Shown here in pieces: positions 40,119-51,622 of a stretch of DNA of 64,000 nucleotides; positions within the stretch are counted from its first letter, which is position 1, and each line of letters begins with the position of its first letter. A program made the position numbers and the translations under genes. The notes under the pieces were generated by a model that had not been told where the DNA came from, did not search any database, and saw nothing but the letters and a program-made list of their open reading frames with translations. The DNA comes from Coprinus comatus (Eukaryota > Basidiomycota > Agaricomycetes > Agaricales > Agaricaceae), in NCBI GenBank assembly GCA_034638255.1, contig JAWPGT010000001.1, forward strand, positions 2,108,001-2,172,000, read 5' to 3'.

Positions 40119-42484
40119 ATGTCTGGTCTCGGCTCATGGCTCTGGGGCACATCCCAACTAGACGATGCTGTTGGTGAGTCACTCCAGTCCGCAGCAATAC
40201 TGTAGTATTCATCCGCTATGGCAGACAAAGCAACGTCAGAACTCCTACCTACTGGTTCGGAGGATATCGCACTCAATCTCGAGATATGCGATCAAATACG
40301 CTCAAAGTCTGTCCCCGCCAAAGAAGCCATGCGTGCTTTGAAGCGGCGGTTGAACCACAAGAATCCCAATGTCCAATTGTTGGCGCTAGGAGTCAGTTTC
40401 CTCGACACATCTTGGCGTGCATTTACTGATTCTCAAAACAGCTTACAGATACATGCATCAAGAACGGAGGAGATCACTTCCTTGTCGAAGCCGCATCCCG
40501 AGAGTTTATGGACAACCTCGCCTCCATACTCAAGATGCCTGGTCTCAATCATGAGGTCAAGAACACCATCCTTCGTTATATTCAGAACTGGAGCATTGCC
40601 TTCGAGGGAAAGTACGCACTAAGCTACGTTGGTCAGCTTCACAAGACACTACAAGGAGAGGGTAAATGTGCCATATTGCTGATCAGCCTCATTGTTCTAA
40701 CTGAAATTTAGGATATAAATTCCCCCCAAAGGATTTGGCCGTTGTAAATTCTGCTATGGTAGACACACAGACAGCTCCCGAATGGATCGATTCCGACGTG
40801 TGTCTACGTTGCCGAACAGCTTTCTCCTTCACAAATCGCAAACATCACTGTCGGAATTGTGGTCAGGTCTTTGACCAGCAATGCTCATCCAAGACACTTC
40901 CTCTGCCGCATTTTGGTATCACCCAAGAAGTTCGTGTGTGTGATGGATGTCATACGAAGCTTTCGCGCAAAGGGGACAAAAAGTTTGTACATATGCTCTT
41001 AGATAAGACGCATCCATGCTAACCTTTCAGTAGCGACAAACGAAATCGGACAAGTGCAAACGCTCAGGATACGACGCGACATAGGAGCGCTCAAGAGCTT
41101 GCGGATGCCGAGCTCCAGCGGGCCATTGAATTGTCCCTCCAGGAAACCAACAAAGCGAGGGGTTATGCACCGCGACCTTCAGAATGGCAGCCTTCCGAAC
41201 CTCCAATTGCAACCAGAAGATCCTATTCAGATCATAAGACAGCTGATGAAGATGAAGATCCAGATTTGAAGGCTGCTATTGAAGCAAGTCTGCGCGAAGC
41301 AAATGCTCCTCGTCCTAGCGCACCCGTTGCCCCAGAAACTCCAAGAGTTGAGGAACCCCCATACACATACAATTCACAATACGCGCAGTCAAACACCCCA
41401 GTTCCTATTCCACATCCTCCGCTCCCCAAGCTTCGTAGCTGCGATCTTGACCCCCTTGAGACTGACGCTATCTTGTCATTCAATCAAACTGTGGAACAAG
41501 TCCAGGCACAGGGTGGACGTGATCTTTCACGATATCCTGCCGTTACGGAGCTATATGACAGAGCGAATAGTGTGAGACCAAAACTCGCTCTCAGTCTTGA
41601 TGACACTGGCCGGAAGCAAGGTAGGTATTCATTCGATATTGCGAGGACTATGCTAATATGTCAAATTCTTCACAGAAATGCTTTCAGATATGCACGACAA
41701 ACTCTCAGAAGCAGTCAAGCTATACGATTACATACTGACAGAGCAGGTTGCGCATCCTCGCTGGAGAACTGTTTCTCCTACTCTGCAATACCAACCAACC
41801 ACGTCTAACTATTCATACAATCAATTTGCACCTTCTATGACTCCTGCTCCGCAAACAACATATATGGCATCCCAACCGGTGTCTGCTCAATTCTCTCCTC
41901 GGGTTGGATACACACATCAACCTCAGTGGTCCGGCGAAACCACTAGTTTCCAAAGTCAGCCTATTGATCTCCCCATGCAGTCCTTCGGATCACTTCAGGC
42001 TCCTCCTCAAGCTTCGCCAGTCCCTGAACCACAATCACGCACTATTTCCAATGGACCCACAAGCAGCTATGCACCAAGCTATGTACCACCAGTCCCTCAA
42101 CCAATTCAACCACTTCAACCACTTCAACCACCCATGACAGCAACCACCTCGGCACCTTTGACGCGTACCTCAACATACATTTCACCAAACCAACCCCAAG
42201 CTTCCTCTGTTAGTTCTTCCGGACCATCTCTACCTCCGCCTGTCCAGTATCAGCATGTGCCCCCCGCTCCTGCGTTACCTCTCGCGAGAAGTCACACGAT
42301 CTCGAACGCTAGTTTCCAAGCCAATCCCGCCCAACCACAATACGTAGTGCAACAGGACAATCCTCTTCCTCAATTCCCCTCTGTACCTACCACTGCACCG
42401 ATCACACTATACGACCATACCCCAAGACACAATAGTTTTGCTCAGAGCGGAGAAAGAAAGGAGGCTCTGTTGATTGACCTTTAA
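40119..42484 (+). CDS. vps27: ESCRT-0 subunit Vps27 (VHS-FYVE-UIM protein)
   Basis: Endosomal adaptor that binds PI3P and ubiquitinated cargo and starts multivesicular body sorting. Start [18 protein letters not shown] at 40119. The VHS domain follows ([20 protein letters not shown], then [20 protein letters not shown] across an intron). The FYVE zinc finger has eight Cys/His ligands, with [10 protein letters not shown], the PI3P-binding [12 protein letters not shown], and [11 protein letters not shown]. Two ubiquitin-interacting motifs come next ([15 protein letters not shown] and [14 protein letters not shown]). A GAT-like helical region ([20 protein letters not shown]) precedes a long Pro/Gln/Ser-rich tail ending EALLIDL, a clathrin-box-like end. 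Five or so introns, roughly 690 residues, stop TAA 42482-42484. Confidence 0.93.
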
Positions 42485-43559
42485 TGCCTATTGTATCTTG
42501 GACTTTTAACGTAGATTTATCTTGGCTTTCGTGTATACTATTGCAAATAACTTGAGCTTGGTGGACAACTGTGGACAAGTTCTCGCATATGGATCACTTG
42601 ATTGTATCCCGCATGCTCGTGTGAGGCACTTTCCCGCTTATAACTGACATGTCTACATGTGCACAGCTGTGTGTCCCAAGAGATTTTGGGCTGCGTAGTG
42701 TTCTTTTTCCCCGAACCATTCGGTGAAATTGTTTCTTCAACCACGACGCATGATGTAGATTATATTTAACTCATTTTATTTTTACCCGTTATCGTCCTAC
42801 TTGTTGATATGTCATCAACCAGGTAATATTGTAGCACATGGATTTGTTCTTGGAATTGTCCATATGGTCGTCTGTAACAGTCTGTAACCGTCTACATTCT
42901 CACATCACTGCTCCTGTCTGGTACCTAATTTTCTGGGGTAATTCTGTGTATTCCCATCAATATCTTCAAAGGTTGATGGAGATTTGGTGCTCAATCGCTT
43001 CAGCATTGCCATATTCCTAATATCCTATTCCAAAATATGAAAAAGCTGTGCAAATAAACTCCGATCAGTGGGAATACTCGAAGCAGTTGACCTTCTCTCG
43101 AACTTACAATGAACAGATGCCGATGTGTATTTTCTTTCGTATACGTTATCGTGTTCATGCGGAAATATTTTTTTAGCAGCGCCACTTGAGCCCAATCAGG
43201 CCGCCCAGGATGTTTCTTCGCGTATCCTTGGCACGATGCAGCATATGTTTCTCCTTGGTATCCACCCACCAAACGCCTGGCGACGAGTCGCGTCAGCTTT
43301 GCAACTCTATTATAATTTTAAATCAACCACTTTATCAGCGCCCTTTTCATTACACGCTATTGTATGGCTACCTGAGAGGACCACACGCTTCGCTTTGTTG
43401 GCCCTGTCTTCCAATGATTTACGCCATTGTCACTTCTTATGAAATTCGCGGATAAGAGGGTGGCTGGAGGATATAAATTGGTTTTCGGTGTTGTGAGTTG
43501 ACCTTTGTTGAGTGTTCACCTCCTCAGCTGTCTCCCACACATAATTCTTCAACATCAAT
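42485..43559. other. 1.1-kb intergenic region upstream of the M28 peptidase
   Basis: Several short open frames overlap on both strands; none has a recognisable protein. The last 100 bases carry a TATA-like element. Confidence 0.45.
43472..43478 (+). promoter_or_regulatory. Candidate TATA box of the M28 peptidase gene
   Basis: TATAAAT, 88 bases before the ATG at 43560. This spacing fits a fungal TATA box with a 5' UTR of about 55 bases. Confidence 0.45.
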
Positions 43560-45245
43560 ATGAAGTACGGATCCCTCTTCCTTCTCGCCTTAGTTGGCGC
43601 TGCTTCAGCTGGCAGTAACGGTCATGGAAAGAAACCTCTTGTTTCTTCCAAAGAATTCCAATCCACCGTGTCGAGTCGTAAATTGTTGAAACACGCTCAA
43701 CAATTGGTTTCATTCTCTCAAATCGATGGTTCCAATACTCGCGCTTTCGGTACTGTCGGACACAACGCGACTGTCAATTATATCAAGTCTCGTCTTGACA
43801 AGACTGGTTATTACGATACCTTCTTGGATACTTTCCCTTATCTCTACTCCGAGGGAACTGCTGCGATCACTATTGATGGTACTAGTTTCGATAGTGCTTG
43901 GTTCACTTATGGTCCTGGTGGCGATGTTTCCAGTCCCCTCGTCGCTGTTAACAACCTTGGTTGTGACGCGGTAAGTACTATAACATTTCAAAAAAGAAGT
44001 TCATTGGTTTTAAAAAATACCTATACAGACGGATTTCCCTGCTGGCGTTGCTGGTAACATTGCCATTATCAAACGTGGAACTTGCACATTCAGTGACAAG
44101 ATTGCTCTTGCTGGTGCTGCTGGTGCCGCCGGTGCCATTATCTACAACAACGCTGATGGATCAATTGGTGGTGGAACTCTTGGTGATATTACCAATCCTC
44201 TTGGTCCTTATGTTCCTGCTGGATCTCTCACTGGTGAAGATGGAACCGCTCTCGTTGCTGCTCTTGCAGCTGGAGAGACTATTGTTGTCGATCTTCATGT
44301 CGAAGCTACTACATCGAAACTCGTTGGACTAGCAATGTTATTGCTACATCCAAGTCTGGTGATAAGAACAATATCATCTTCTCTGGTGGACACACTGATT
44401 CCGTCCCCGCTGGACCTGTATGTCCTTCTTTTACTTTTCAATCCTTGTTCTAAATTTTCTGACGTCCTCCCGTTTTCTAAATTTAGGGTATCAATGACAA
44501 TGGTTCTGGAAGCATGGGTATCCTAGAACTCGCTCTTCAACTCCCCAACTTCAGCATCAAGAACGCTGTCCGTTTCGGTTTCTGGACTGCTGAAGAATTT
44601 GGTCTGGTCGGTGCTGAACACTACGTTACCAACCTTTCCGAAGAAGAACGTGCTAAAATCGCACTTTACCTCAATTTCGATATGATTGCTTCTCCTAACT
44701 TTGGTTATTTCATCTATGATGGTGATGGTAGTGCTTTCAATATTACTGGACCTGCTGGTAGTGATCACATTGAAAAGACTTTCGAGGACTTTTTCGCTTC
44801 TAGAAAACTTATCAGTGCTCCTACCGAGTTTAGTGGTCGTAGTGATTATGGACCTTTCTTGGATGTTGGAATTCCTTCTGGTGGTCTTTTCACCGGTGCT
44901 GAGGTTCTTAAGACTGAAGAAGAAGCTACAAGGCATGTTTCACTATCTCTCATTTTTACCTTAATTCGATTTAACTGATGTACTTCTCTCTCAAACTTTA
45001 GGTGGGGTGGTGAAGCTGGTGTCGCGTACGATAAATGCTATCATCAAGCATGTGATGGTCTTGCGAACTTACATATCACTTCTTGGTATGAAAATACTAG
45101 AGCTGCAGCACACGCTATTGCTACATATGCTACTTCTTTGAATGGTATTCCTCGTTCAAAGAAGAGATCACTTCAATCTCGTGTTCCTCTTTCTCATGAC
45201 CGTCGTCGTCATCAAGCTTGCGGACATGAAGTTCTTACTCTATAA
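43560..45245 (+). CDS. M28-family secreted or vacuolar aminopeptidase with PA domain
   Basis: Zinc aminopeptidase Y type, about 480 residues. A signal peptide (MKYGSLFLLALVGAASAGSN) leads to a propeptide-like part and a protease-associated domain (GVAGNIAIIKRGTCTFSDKI). The catalytic domain has the metal ligands of the family: SGGHTDSVPAGPG (His, Asp), INDNGSGSMG (bridging Asp), FWTAEEFGLVG (Glu-Glu), YLNFDMIASPN (Asp), and a late His in CYHQACDGLANLH. Introns lie near 43971-44029, 44417-44488 and 44934-45001. Just before the catalytic domain the frame shifts by one base at 44308-44312 (upstream VVDLHVEAT, downstream IETRWTSNVIATS). No GT-AG pair repairs this, so it is either a sequence error or a real break. 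Confidence 0.85.
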
Positions 45246-45839
45246 TTTTTTCTTCTTTCTTTTAAAAGTGTTTTGATACCTTTTCTTCTTGTTTATTGTA
45301 ATTGGAATCTCCTTGGATATTGATTTTTGTTTATTATCTTGGGATTCTGGATATTATTTGTTGTAGTGCTGTATACCAAAAATTAGGATGGATGTTGTAT
45401 TTACTTTGGTTGTGATTAAAAAAAGAATTTTGGTTGTGAAGATCATTTGATTTCCGTACATGTGACAGAATGAATAATAACAATGTTTTGATCCGTGAAC
45501 AACACTTTATTTACTACTAGCTCTAAATCAATTCTAATAAAGAACCGTACGAAGATATAGTTTCAGGGCAATGATAGATGTGGTACAACTATAGCCTGAG
45601 CTCAGTTCTACGGGAATATCAGACGAAGGGAGTCGGAAGCTCAGCGCCTCAGCACTACTCGAGTAATGGCAGGGTCGTCAAGGACTTGAAATGGTATCAA
45701 TACCTTAATGATGCACAGCCCCCTGACCATAGACGCCTTGAGGCTTGTCCTCTAACGACCAACAAATTGACAACCTACACATTGCCCTTCCTCTACTTCA
45801 CAAACACCCTTTCTCTCTATCCCTTTTGGTGTCTCCGTC
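45246..45839. other. Intergenic, no gene seen
   Basis: T-rich 3' flank of the peptidase followed by the promoter of the C2-domain gene. Confidence 0.45.
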
Positions 45840-47762
45840 ATGACTATTGACGTTGAGTCAGTAAACGCTCGCGCCCTATTATATCATTGGTTTGACTGAC
45901 TTCTTTTCTTCATTCCTACACTGAATAGTGGACTTTGGTATCTGACTGGTATGTTTGTTTTGAATGATGCATTTTCTATGGGGTGGAGCTTAATTCAAGT
46001 TTCTAGTTGTAAGGGCACATGGCCTAAGGTATATGCGCCCCGAAAAGTCATGGCGTCCGATTATCAAGCTTGAAGTGGATAGTCATCATACATATGAGAC
46101 TGTCCTCGGGAGTGACGGTCAACATATAAATCTTAAAGAAACATTCACCTTGTAAGTCGATTACATTAAGATGGTCAACGTTCTCATTTTCAACTTCTTT
46201 CTTATAGTGATCAAGCCAGTGTAGAATCTATCTTGGATATCCGTGTATATCAACAATCCCAAACGAAGAAGAAGAGTAAACGAAAGAAGGAAGTAGCAGC
46301 TGTAACTGGCCTAGCGTTAGGTCAACTAATTAAGAAACAAGAACTAGAACGAAGTTCGTCCTCTCACCTTTGTCTATGAGCACACTGTGGTCCAGCTTAC
46401 TGATGCATACTGCGTGTTTTCAATTAGAAATTGAACTTCGACTTCAATGCCAAACACAAAACAAGCCTAACTGCGCTAGCCGTGGTAAACCTCAGAATGG
46501 GGCTACGATTGTTCTTCGAATCCGACCTCCTCCCTCTTATGCATCATCCTCTCGATTACAACAAGAGCAAGAACAATACACTTCCTATGCCTCTGATTCC
46601 GACTTGTGTATGTGCAATTTTTTTGTTTATTATTTTCACCACATGCTAACGAAAAGCACGCTCTGTATAGCTGATACCCTGAATGCACCACCCTCTCCTA
46701 TTGGCCCAATCACACCCCCTCCAGAACCCGAAAATGATATTGCCACTGAAGGCTTACGTCGACGAAAACGTGTGAAAGGATATACCATCTATTCTGATGA
46801 AGAGCCGTTTTCAAGTGGCGGAGAAGAAGACGAGAGACCTCGTATCAGCTTTGCGGATTTTGCAGAGAAGGATCTACCCATGGATAATTTTGAAGATGAA
46901 GAACAAGAGTTGGATGCTCCCCTTCCGGTACCAAAATCATATGGGCTCATTCGTGCGGTCGAGTCTGTTAATACCTGGATTGCCGCATCACTTCTTCCGC
47001 AATATACCCAACATATTACTGTCGAGCCGGCTTCAATGAACCCTGCTGAGAGAGTCGTCTCGGCTTTCACTTTGTATAGTGAACTCAAACATGCCGATCG
47101 AGAATCACAGTATGAACCTATATTTGAACGCTTACAAAGAGAATGGCAATATGTTGGTGGTTTGGTAAGTTTATTATTATCATCATTTAACAAAAACTAG
47201 TTACTAAGTTCTTCTGTCTGTATAGCTTGCCGCCTTAGCTGCTGTTAATGCCGCTGTGTTTGCCATATCGACTGATTCCCTTTTCCAAATTCAACCATAC
47301 GCGTTGAGCGCCATTGCTGGTAGCAGTGCTGCCTCTGGTTTTGGTATGGCCATTGACGCATGGTTTCTCTTCCGTTACACATGGGTTGACCTCAATACAT
47401 TCATTGTTGGTTTCTTTCTTTCATCTTTCTTCAAAAGCCGACTAACTTTACGCGCTGTATAGTACCGGGCACAAGATGTTTATGGTTCATATTTCTTCTT
47501 CGCCCTCTCTGCCCGTATGCCTGCGATGTGTATGCTCTTCTCTGCTACAGCATTGATGGCATTCCTGGGTATCGTCGCCTTCGAAGTTTGGCCTGAAGGA
47601 GTTGTCGTGGTTTGTTTCATTGTTGGAATTATGATGTCGTTACAGTTCCTTGTATATGGTGTACATTGGTGTGCATTAAAGATTGTTGTTGGAGGGAAAG
47701 CAGGGAAGAAGGGAGTTGCGATGGTTGTTCGCAAGATGACATCTTCGACTGTTGAAGTTTGA
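45840..47762 (+). CDS. C2-domain and multi-pass membrane protein, unknown function
   Basis: Predicted gene of about 520 residues with six or so introns. Two tiny 5' exons (MTIDV and DGLWYLT) join in frame to VVRAHGLRYMRPEKSWRPII, forming a C2-like beta sandwich with KLEVDSHHTYETVLGSDGQH and LKETFTFDQASVESILDIRV. A Lys-rich loop (QQSQTKKKSKRKKE) follows. The middle is acidic and Pro-rich (YSDEEPFSSGGEEDERPRIS). The C-terminal third carries three to four membrane helices, among them LFSATALMAFLGIVAFEVWP and VVVVCFIVGIMMSLQFLVYG. Stop TGA 47760-47762. C2 domains bind membranes, often with calcium; whether the Asp ligands are complete was not resolved. This resembles a conserved uncharacterised mushroom family rather than a named protein. 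Confidence 0.6.
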
Positions 47763-48405
47763 TATATTGCATGTGCTAATATTCATGTCCAGTTCATAGT
47801 GATTGTTCGTCAATATTATCGCACTATATCCGCAATTCGAGACAGCTTGTCATGGTCATATGGAGTCCCCTTGTCCGGAGAGAAAAAGAGAAACGGACCG
47901 CGGCGCGGGATGGAAAGATGGAAAAACTAAGGAAGTAGAATCCACAGACATATGCGACCCAATTTTTTCTCCACATTCTTATCATGTGAGCTATTCTTGT
48001 CTTCTTCTATATGCCAAACAACCGCGATTCGAAAATCAAAAGACGGTTTTGCCGAAATATAGACTTTTGCGATTTCGGTTCGTCACAGGACTTTTGTCGG
48101 TACCGACGTAGGAAATCTCGCTTCCATTTACCCTCAAAAGATTGCTTTGAAAAATCCCTTGAAAAATTGCGATTATATTAATATCTTCTCTCATTCACAC
48201 GGGAATGTTAGAACTCGTTATGGAGAAGCTCCAAATGGGAAAACGATTAACTATTTCTGTGGCTGGCTGTTTTAAACGTTTAGAGAAGCAAAGTGCTTGG
48301 CGAAGGTTTCTGCAGCAATTACAGCGAAATTTTTCCTTGACAGCTAATTTCAAAAATGGTATTTAAAGGACGTGGACCCTACATAGTGGATTCACGCAAA
48401 CAATC
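47763..48405. other. Upstream region of the mannanase gene
   Basis: No gene seen. A TATTTAAAG element sits about 45 bases before the mannanase ATG and could act as a TATA-like site. Confidence 0.4.
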
Positions 48406-50359
48406 ATGAAGTCGTTGACTCCTAGTCTCATTGCTTTGTCTCTCTTAGTTTCTTCAGTAGTCCCAGCCCTCGCCGCCGTACCCCTCTACGGCCAATGTGG
48501 GGGGTTGAATTGGACTGGTGAAACTAGTACGTATTATTGCTCTTTAGCTTTCCAGCGCATTGGTTCATTAAATCATTTGATAAATAGCTTGTGTCTCTGG
48601 TGCCGTTTGCATATTTTCAAATGATTGGTACTCTCAATGTCTACCTGGATCTTCTACAACTCCTACTACTACCACTTCACCCACTACCACTACCAATCCT
48701 ACCACCACTAGCGTTCCTCCTGCTGCTACTGGTTTCGTAAGGGTATCTGGAACTCGTTTCACTCTTAATGGTTCTCGTTATACTCCAGTTGGGTATGAAC
48801 CTTACTCCTTACACTTCCTGTCATCACGGTCATGATTAACGTTTGTTTTATAGAGCTAACTCTTATTGGGTTGGTTTGAGCGGTATGGGAACTAGTGATA
48901 TGAATAAGGCGTTTGCAGATATTGCTGCAGCTGGAGGAACAACTGTTCGTACATGGTATGTTTAATCCAATACTAAGTTCAAATATAAAGTATTTGCGTT
49001 ATTCAATCTACCGTAACTTTTTTAGGGGTTTCAATGAAGTTACAAGTGCCAATGGGATTTATTATCAATCTTGGAATGGAAAGACCCCTACCGTCAATAC
49101 TGGGTCTACCGGTTTGGCTAACTTCGGTAAGGATCCTTCACTAATAGACACGAAAAGGAAAGGGAAAACTAACCACATACATGAATAGATAATGTCGTTG
49201 CTGCTGCTAAAGCTAATGGAATTCGTTTGATTGTTGCCTTGTAAGAAATTCTTTTGTATCCGCCTTGCTGAACTTGTTTCGATAATGATCCTTTAGGACT
49301 AACAACTGGGCTGACTATGGAGGAATGGATGTCTATGTTCGACAAATTCTTGGATCTCAAAATCATGATCTTTTCTATACCGACTCAAGTGTTAAAGTAA
49401 GTACCAAAACAATTTTTTCTTACTTTTTTTTTTTCTAAACGCTAAAATTTTTACTACAGACTGCTTTCAAAAATTATATTAGGACATTTGTTGGTCGTTA
49501 TGCCAATGAGCCAGGTATCATGGCTTGGGAGTTGGCGAATGAACCGAGGTGTAAAGGCAGCACTGGGTATGTCATATTTCATTACTTTACCTCGAAACTG
49601 ACATAAATCATTTGATTTAGTACATGGTCTGGATCATGTACTCCTGCTACCATTACTGCTTGGATTAGAGAAATGTCGGCATACATTAAGTCACTTGATT
49701 CTAACCATCTTGTGGCTGTTGGTGATGAAGGTTTCTATAACCAACCTGGTGCACCTACTTATCCTTACCAGTAAGTATTGTTGAATCTTTGAATACTTCA
49801 TATATGCGTATGCTTACTGCTTTATCCAAAAAGGGGAGGTGAAGGTATCGACTTTGCTGCTAACTTGGGTATCAGCTCTATCGATTTTGGTACATTCCAC
49901 GTACGTCTTCTTCACGAATGATATATAATATTTTTTTACTAAACTATCTTGTTAATCATAAATCATTTTAGTCTTACCCGGAACCTTGGGGACAATCCGG
50001 TAACGAATTAGCCTGGGGAAGGCAATGGATTATCGATCACGCAGCTACACAATCTAGTGCTAACAAACCGGTTATTATTGAAGAATTCGGCGTGACTTCG
50101 AATAAGGATGCTGTTTATACTAACTGGGGTTCTGCCATGGTTTCTTCTGGTCTTGCTGGTTCACTCTATTGGCAAGCTGGTTCTTCTCTTTCTGGGTAAG
50201 TCTTTTTCTTTCCTCTTCCCCGGAAATGATTTCTTAAATAGTGTTGGTATTTTGAATTATAGTGGTAATACTCATAATGATGGGTATACGATTTATCCTA
50301 CGGATAGTACTTTTGGCGTTGTTCGTACTATTGCGTCGAACTTGAAGGCTCGTGGCTGA
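48406..50359 (+). CDS. Secreted CBM1-GH5 endo-beta-1,4-mannanase
   Basis: Plant cell-wall mannan hydrolase of subfamily GH5_7, about 440 residues. A signal peptide ([20 protein letters not shown]) is followed by an N-terminal CBM1 cellulose-binding module ([14 protein letters not shown], then [20 protein letters not shown]) with its conserved cysteines and aromatic residues. A Thr/Pro linker comes next. The catalytic barrel includes [30 protein letters not shown], the acid/base Glu in [11 protein letters not shown], and the nucleophile Glu in [10 protein letters not shown]. The C-terminus is [18 protein letters not shown], stop TGA 50357-50359. About ten introns, many of them 50-60 nt. All active-site motifs are intact, so the enzyme should be functional and inducible on wood or plant litter. 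Confidence 0.92.
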
Positions 50360-51622
50360 AGTGTAAAAAAAAAAAGATGTACGAATTATTGCTGTGGGGT
50401 AGAGTTCGGCGCTGGATGAGGGTTGCAAAAACAAAGAAAGTGTGAAAGGAGTGAAAATAAATTAAAGAAGGACTTTCAAGTGAACGTTAGGAAAAAAGAC
50501 GACTTTTGCATTAAAGGGCATTGCCCGTATATAAGATACAGTTGTATGTAACTAAGCTGAATGTGAACATGAGTATCCGAAACTTGTATGCAAAGAAAAA
50601 TGAGTAAAAAGGACAAAATTTAGCTTAAAAAAATATCCTTGATGGGCAGGGTTTTCCCCTTTGAAGTAGTTGAAATATTGTAGAGATGACGGACATTAAA
50701 GAGAACGACGTAAAATAAAAGGAAACAAAGAAAAAAGAAACGAAATGAACTCGCTGATATCGTTACACTCGTGTGACTCGCGGCCTCCTCCAGTCATCTG
50801 TCTTCCCCTACATTGTTTGTTGAGAGAGGGTGTGTTGATGCCAAGAATTACAAATAATACATGATTTTTGGTTTATCATGAAATTTCTTCGCCCCCTTTC
50901 AGCCACCCCTTCAGCCATCGATTTGGGATTAACCTTGCTCTGCAAACATTCTATGTTAAACGCCTGATCAGAATATATTAATATCATTGCTTTTGAACTT
51001 CTTTGGGCGACAGGGCACGATAGAAGCGATGGTCTCTTTATCAATCACACCTACTAGCGCAGATCCCCTACTTCTCCATGCGTATGGTACGTAACTGTAT
51101 CTTCTAGTGTAAGTTGCTTGTATATGCTATTATTCGAGTATCGACCCTTTGATGGATAGGGGCATCCAGATCCGGGATCGGCATCCGGTATTGAAGGTTT
51201 CCGAATCCTCGTAGCACATTCCTGACATCCGACTTATGTCCTCAGATTAGGTTAGATATCATTGCGGATGAACGTGTATCCTAAAGGTTAAGAATTCATT
51301 CCAATGCCGAGACCCAACACATCTTTTTGTATTCGTTGTGTTTACGGCTAGGGGCTACCCCATGTTTTGAAATATGTAATTTACGAACCCCACAAACATA
51401 ATTTGATATTCGAATATTAAACATCGTCATCAGTCACCATCTTGGAATCTTTCTACTGATGAGGTAAGGTTTCATTGATTACACCATTAGTGAGTAGCAG
51501 CTGACCCAAAAAGACCATCTTCCTTACTAACCGCCTTCTCAGGCGGCCGAATAACTCATTGTCCTAATATAGGGGTCCAGATATAAGCCTAGTAGAGCTA
51601 TGGATAGCAAGTCAACTTAATC
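50360..51622. other. 1.26-kb intergenic region
   Basis: No gene with recognisable protein. Only short frames were found on the minus strand (50808-51044). Confidence 0.45.
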
